Shown here: positions 40,605 to 41,317 of the stretch, piece by piece
Position numbering within the stretch: the first letter of the stretch is position 1
Layout of the letters: every line of letters begins with the position of its first letter
DNA from: Demequina maris
Lineage (GTDB): Bacteria; Actinomycetota; Actinomycetes; Actinomycetales; Demequinaceae
Assembly: GCF_000971155.1 (NCBI RefSeq)
Contig: NZ_BBLX01000001.1
Location: 1 to 41,317 of the forward strand
Length of the DNA stretch: 41,317 nt
Direction of reading: 5' to 3'
The notes under the pieces: generated by a model
The model's database searches: none
The model's input: only the letters and a program-made list of their open reading frames with translations
What the model was told of the DNA's origin: nothing
Position numbers and translations under genes: made by a program

Positions 40605-41317
40605 TCACCTGAAGCGCGCCATCAGGGCCTTCACGCTCGCCACGTAGCCGACGGTGTCCGAGTGGTAGCCGTGGTCGCGCACGGCGGCCGCGCCCTGGTA
40701 GTACCCGGCGATCGCATCGTCCACCTTGGAGAAGCTGCGCGTGAGGTAGCGGAGGATCAGGATCCCGGCGGTGACGTTGTCCTCGGGGTCGAGCAGGTCG
40801 AGGCGGCGCCCGGCCATGTCGGAGGCCCAGTCGCCCGAGGTGGGGATCACCTGCATGACGCCGACCGCGTTCGCGGGGGACACGGCGCGCATGTCGAAGC
40901 CGGACTCCTGGTATGAGACGGCCTGCGCGAGCGCGGGGTCCACGCCGTACTTGCGGGCGGTGCGGATCACGAGCGCCTGCATCGCGTCGCGCGACGGCAC
41001 GGAGCGGGCCAGCAGCGTCGCCTTGTTGCGGTTCGCGGCGTCGACGATGTCGCGCGCGTAGGTGCGGCCCGCGAAGGTGTCGCCCACCAGGCCGGTGGCC
41101 TGCCCCGTCGCGCCGGGCACCGTGAGGCGCTGGCCCACGAAGATCGTGGAGGCGTTCGCGAGGTTGTTGGTGCGGGCGAGGGCGGCGACGGTGGTGCCAT
41201 GACGCTGCGCGATCGCGGACAGCGTGTCGCCGGCCTTCACGGTGTAGTGACCGGTGGTGGTCTTCTTGGTGGTGGTCGTCTTCTTGACGACCGTGGTGGC
41301 GGCTCCGGGGATGGTGA
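40605..41317 (-). CDS. LysM and lytic transglycosylase (SLT) protein, N-terminal part cut by window edge
   Basis: The frame is open on the reverse strand to the window edge, giving about 237 visible residues. In order: the end of a preceding segment ([20 protein letters not shown]) that looks like a Thr/Lys linker after an earlier LysM; a complete LysM ([20 protein letters not shown], then [17 protein letters not shown]); another linker; and an SLT goose-lysozyme-type domain, [20 protein letters not shown] with the catalytic Glu, then [15 protein letters not shown] and IAGYYQG. It cleaves or binds peptidoglycan outside the membrane. An internal GTG at 41240 is not the true start because LysM homology begins before it. 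It lies upstream of the PASTA kinase gene in the same direction. Confidence 0.9.
   Translation of the reverse strand, partial: TIPGAATTVVKKTTTTKKTTTGHYTVKAGDTLSAIAQRHGTTVAALARTNNLANASTIFVGQRLTVPGATGQATGLVGDTFAGRTYARDIVDAANRNKATLLARSVPSRDAMQALVIRTARKYGVDPALAQAVSYQESGFDMRAVSPANAVGVMQVIPTSGDWASDMAGRRLDLLDPEDNVTAGILILRYLTRSFSKVDDAIAGYYQGAAAVRDHGYHSDTVGYVASVKALMARFR

Noticed and set aside
2181..40722. GGACGATGC as a chromosome-orienting (KOPS-like) sequence
   Set aside because: Both orientations are about equally frequent within one window (9 versus 12), whereas such sequences are strongly strand-biased. Genome-wide data could still overturn this.
1..41317. tRNA, rRNA, CRISPR, insertion sequences, prophage
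   Set aside because: No tRNA-like cloverleaf with TTCRA/CCA context, no regularly spaced repeats, no transposase, integrase or phage protein was recognised on either strand.

Overview
The window is very GC-rich (roughly 70% by eye), densely coding chromosome from an actinobacterium. The evidence is a bcc-type respiratory chain (diheme QcrC, Rieske QcrA with several membrane segments, QcrB, CtaC/D/E and the actinobacterial subunit CtaF), a PPi-type phosphofructokinase, a class II DAHP synthase, a PASTA-domain Ser/Thr kinase, a DnaQ-UvrC fusion, DUF3043 and a small CxxC protein of actinobacterial type. Gene content and order fit Micrococcales (Cellulomonas/Demequina-like); the genus cannot be fixed from sequence alone. 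I see no rRNA, tRNA, CRISPR array, transposase or phage gene.

Layout. 1-1725 (-): lpd and the 5' part of a 2-oxoacid dehydrogenase E2 gene. 1839-4863: a small conserved gene, then divergent pepA and pyrD. 4891-6959: TDT-family transporter and divergent LysR regulator. 6977-9590: phosphoribosyltransferase-like protein, aldo/keto reductase, DUF3043 membrane protein. 9631-12586: nadA, a degenerate glycerate-kinase-like gene, erpA and a TusA-like gene. 12586-16759: a cysteine-desulfurase-like gene lacking the PLP lysine, divergent from ctaC-ctaD-ctaF. 17090-21993: DUF559-type protein, short UvrA paralogue, two-helix K+ channel and superoxide dismutase. 22218-26352 (-): ctaE-qcrC-qcrA-qcrB. 26497-27971: orphan receiver-domain protein and trpD. 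28003-30104: DnaQ-UvrC fusion and a CxxC small protein. 30168-32113 (-): an FAD oxidoreductase and a 91-residue three-repeat protein, each behind a copy of the same leader repeat. 32238-41317: fadD, ROK glucokinase, plsC, PPi-pfk, class II DAHP synthase, PASTA kinase and a LysM/lytic transglycosylase cut by the window edge.

How it works together. Most genes serve core metabolism: carbon entry (glucokinase, PFK, E2/E3), aromatic, NAD and pyrimidine synthesis (DAHP synthase, trpD, nadA, pyrD), Fe-S assembly (erpA, beside the desulfurase-like and TusA-like genes) and the bc1-aa3 chain that needs those clusters. Many genes appear leaderless: a TANNNT-like hexamer lies 6-7 bases before the start codon, and several divergent pairs are driven by back-to-back -10 boxes within 30-40 bp.

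Most notable. (1) The 9-mer GGACGATGC/GCATCGTCC occurs 21 times, 20 of them extended to GGACGATGCG. It is concentrated between genes and twice forms inverted pairs around terminator hairpins, like an uptake-sequence or terminator-associated repeat. (2) A gene for a protein with three GARFP repeats and an FAD oxidoreductase gene share a duplicated leader. (3) A desulfurase-like pseudoenzyme is translationally coupled to a TusA-like protein.
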